A program made the position numbers and the translations under genes. Below, one piece after another: positions 62,004 to 64,000 of a stretch of 64,000 nucleotides of DNA. The stretch lies in NCBI GenBank assembly GCA_040222235.1, contig JAVKDO010000134.1, positions 62,001 to 126,000 of the forward strand. The letters run 5' to 3'. Every line of letters starts with the position of its first letter. Positions within the stretch are counted from its first letter, which is position 1. This stretch comes from UBA6059 sp040222235. Its GTDB lineage: Bacteria; Bacteroidota; Bacteroidia; Cytophagales; Cyclobacteriaceae. The notes beneath the pieces are model-generated. The model had not been told where the DNA came from, ran no database searches, and was given only the letters and a program-made list of their open reading frames with translations.

Positions 62004-64000
62004 CTAAAAGGTAAAATTGTAAGACACAGATGGGAAGAATGAACCTATGATCGAAACCTGTTGGGCCTCAGTGGAGATAGGCTGGCTCGGAACAGGTCGA
62101 TCCGTTCCTTGGGTGAAGTAGATGGAGAATGGGTTGCGGCGGCTGTACAAGTTGTACACGCTGAATACCCACGAGTCTCTGTTTTTTCTTAGTTCACCTT
62201 TGCGATTGTACTTGCGGCCTTTCAAGGTAGCTGCAATGTCCAGCCTATGGTAATCTGGAATTCTAAAATTGTTCCTTTCGTTGTTGTCGTTATAAGGTAT
62301 CACATAGCCCTGCTGCTCAAATCGAGCTGTAGGGAAGGTCGTGGGCGTTCCTGATAGATAGGTGAAGTTGGTACTAAATGACCACCTATCATTGAGCTCA
62401 TAGAACAATGCAATCTTGAAATTGTGCGTCTGGTCAAAGCGCGTATTGTACCAATCGCCATCATTGATACCATCCACCTTTAGCTCGGTTTTGCCAAGTG
62501 TGTAGCTGATCCAGCCGTTGAGCCGGCCTACATTTTTCTTGGCATAGAGCTCAAGTCCATAAGCACGTCCTATGCCGCTGAGTAGGTCACCTTCCAGGAA
62601 TTGGTTGATGAGTAGATCCGCTCCATCGATGTAGTCTATCTGATTCTCGGTAGAGCGATAGTAGACTTCCGCAGAGGTCTCATAGCCATTGGACTCGCCA
62701 AAGTTCTTGAAGTAGCCGATGGTATACTGATCCCCGAGTTGTGGTTCGATATTGTTGGTGCTGGGTGTCCACACATCCAGCGGATTTGAAGCCGTGGTGT
62801 TAGAAATAAGGTGGATATACTGTGCCATGCGATTGTAGCTACCTTTCACGGAAGCTGATGGGCTCATCTGGTATCGGAATGAAAATCTAGGCTCCAGGTT
62901 GAAGTAGGTCTCAATGGGCTCTCTCGTGTCTGCCCTTTGTGTTTCTACTACTTCTCGCCGCTGGCCGGGCACTTCTGCCTGGGCGTAAGTATATACATCA
63001 CCTGGCCCCATATAGGTAAATGATGATCCTCGTAGGCCGTATTGGAGAGAGAGGTTATCACTAATTTTTTGATCATTGCTGATGTAGATCGCAGACTCTA
63101 AGCCATACTTAGGATCGAGACTAATGTCGGTGGATTCACCGTCACTTACCCCTATGGCATTGGCTGGGTCAAATCTATAATAGAGCACTTCTCCACCAAA
63201 TGAAAGTTCATTATTCGTAGTTAGGAAGTAAGTGAAATCAGGCTTGAAGCTCGTCGTACGTATCCGAGAATCCCACTCAAACTTGTCACGGTCATTTTCT
63301 CCAAAAGCCAGATTGTAATCATAGTCACTATAGAAGACTGTGAAGTTGGAGAACAGCCGATCATTGAACAGGTGATTCCATCGCAAGGTCGCCGTGCTGT
63401 TACCCCAGCTAAAGCCTTGTCGCTCGTCAAACTTAAAGTTGTCCCTACCGAAGTAGCCTGAGAGATAGATTCGGTTACGATCATTGACGTTGTAGTTGGC
63501 CTTGGCTGTGAGGTCATAGAAGTTCAGAGCAGCGCCATCATCGAGCACGTCTGTGAATGGTGCAGCCAGTACATCCGCATAGGATCGCCTACCAGCAACA
63601 ATAAATGAAGCCTTGTCTTTAATGATCGGAGCTTCCAAAGCCAAGCGGCTAAAGATCGTACCTATACCACCTGTCGCCTCAAACTCTTTGGCATTTCCCT
63701 CTTTCATGCGAATATCCAATAGAGAGGAGATACGACCACCATATTTGGAAGGGATACCACCTTTGTAAAGCTTTACATCTTTGACCGCATCAGGGTTGAA
63801 TACCGAGAAAAAACCCAACAGGTGAGAAGAATTATAAACCGGAGCTTCGTCGAGTAGCACAAGGTTTTGTCCAACGCCACCTCCTCGAACGTTGAAGCCT
63901 GATGCCCCTTCGCCTACGGTACTTACACCCGGTAGTAATTGAATACTCTTGATCACGTCCGCTTCGCCAAGGAATGCGGGCAGGGCTTGAATCGTCTTAA
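62004..64000 (-). CDS. TonB-dependent outer-membrane receptor, N-terminus outside window
   Basis: The frame is open to the last base; the visible part reads KTIQALPAFLGEADV before VIKSIQLLPGVS, so the N-terminal signal and probable carboxypeptidase-regulatory domain lie beyond 64000. Plug domain with FNVRGGGVGQNLVLLDEAPVYN-type block (GFNVRGGG, LLDEAPVYN) and SKYGGRISSLLDIRMKEG, then a 22-strand-type barrel ending SVSYNFTF with terminal Phe. At least 665 residues are in the window. Partner DUF4249 lipoprotein follows after six bases. Substrate not evident. Confidence 0.94.
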   Translation of the reverse strand, partial: KTIQALPAFLGEADVIKSIQLLPGVSTVGEGASGFNVRGGGVGQNLVLLDEAPVYNSSHLLGFFSVFNPDAVKDVKLYKGGIPSKYGGRISSLLDIRMKEGNAKEFEATGGIGTIFSRLALEAPIIKDKASFIVAGRRSYADVLAAPFTDVLDDGAALNFYDLTAKANYNVNDRNRIYLSGYFGRDNFKFDERQGFSWGNSTATLRWNHLFNDRLFSNFTVFYSDYDYNLAFGENDRDKFEWDSRIRTTSFKPDFTYFLTTNNELSFGGEVLYYRFDPANAIGVSDGESTDISLDPKYGLESAIYISNDQKISDNLSLQYGLRGSSFTYMGPGDVYTYAQAEVPGQRREVVETQRADTREPIETYFNLEPRFSFRYQMSPSASVKGSYNRMAQYIHLISNTTASNPLDVWTPSTNNIEPQLGDQYTIGYFKNFGESNGYETSAEVYYRSTENQIDYIDGADLLINQFLEGDLLSGIGRAYGLELYAKKNVGRLNGWISYTLGKTELKVDGINDGDWYNTRFDQTHNFKIALFYELNDRWSFSTNFTYLSGTPTTFPTARFEQQGYVIPYNDNNERNNFRIPDYHRLDIAATLKGRKYNRKGELRKNRDSWVFSVYNLYSRRNPFSIYFTQGTDRPVPSQPISTEAQQVSIIGSFFPSVSYNFTF

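Overview
The window reads as chromosomal DNA of a Bacteroidota bacterium, most likely a marine or soil Cytophagales relative (phylum confident, order tentative). The evidence is a hybrid two-component system with reg_prop/Y_Y_Y sensor and AraC output, TonB-dependent receptor plus DUF4249 lipoprotein pairing, a type IX secretion sorting tail, HisKA-type LytS/LytTR pairs, bacillithiol-associated proteins (BstA-like, YtxJ) and a candidate promoter of the TAnnTTTG class. No rRNA, tRNA, CRISPR array or insertion sequence was found.

Layout. 1-7960: a 5'-truncated hybrid sensor/regulator followed by a four-gene cluster (myo-inositol oxygenase, sodium/solute symporter, double DUF1080 lipoprotein, Tat-exported Gfo/Idh oxidoreductase) that looks like a cyclitol or 3-keto-glycoside catabolic unit. 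8000-13235: a LytTR response regulator convergent with a TPR-containing histidine kinase; directly upstream of the kinase, and overlapping its start, lies a previously overlooked 58-residue lipopeptide gene. Unknown genes follow. 13242-17361: a four-gene minus-strand operon encoding exported proteins and ending in an exported caspase-like (C14) peptidase. 17658-22495: large surface/secreted proteins (Kelch/PKD lipoprotein; ELWxxDGT-cadherin protein with type IX sorting tail) and a small outer-membrane-like protein. 22583-31927: a GNAT-like protein, a complete three-subunit sodium-pumping decarboxylase, a LytS/LytTR pair and two short-chain dehydrogenases. 32006-36663: a TetR-SDR unit with a visible operator, two tandem orphan DUF4249 lipoproteins, and a YHS-domain protein. 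36832-45905: a large sortilin/BNR protein, DinB and BstA-like proteins, Uma2, SGNH hydrolase, ceramidase-like protein, MDR dehydrogenase and NagZ-like GH3. 45878-46554: a small toxin-antitoxin cassette with a doubly interrupted toxin, bracketed by a 25-bp direct repeat. 46586-54266: DUF2807, aspartyl protease, NTF2-like, penicillin acylase, bestrophin, TauE/SafE, lipoyl synthase and an unknown protein. 54334-61028: OsmC, YtxJ, a repeat protein without a usable start codon for its evident signal peptide, fused E1 dehydrogenase, M16 peptidase, IspF and MnmD. 61069-64000: DUF4249 lipoprotein and a TonB-dependent receptor that runs off the window.

Most promising for new biology: the lipopeptide/TPR-kinase/LytTR locus (8112-10809), the exported caspase operon (13242-17361), the repeat-bracketed toxin-antitoxin cassette (45878-46554), and a dispersed, over-represented DNA word of the form TTNCCGRTAGG, seen about 20 times across the window in both orientations and in all coding frames, but absent from the 7.4-22.9 kb stretch.
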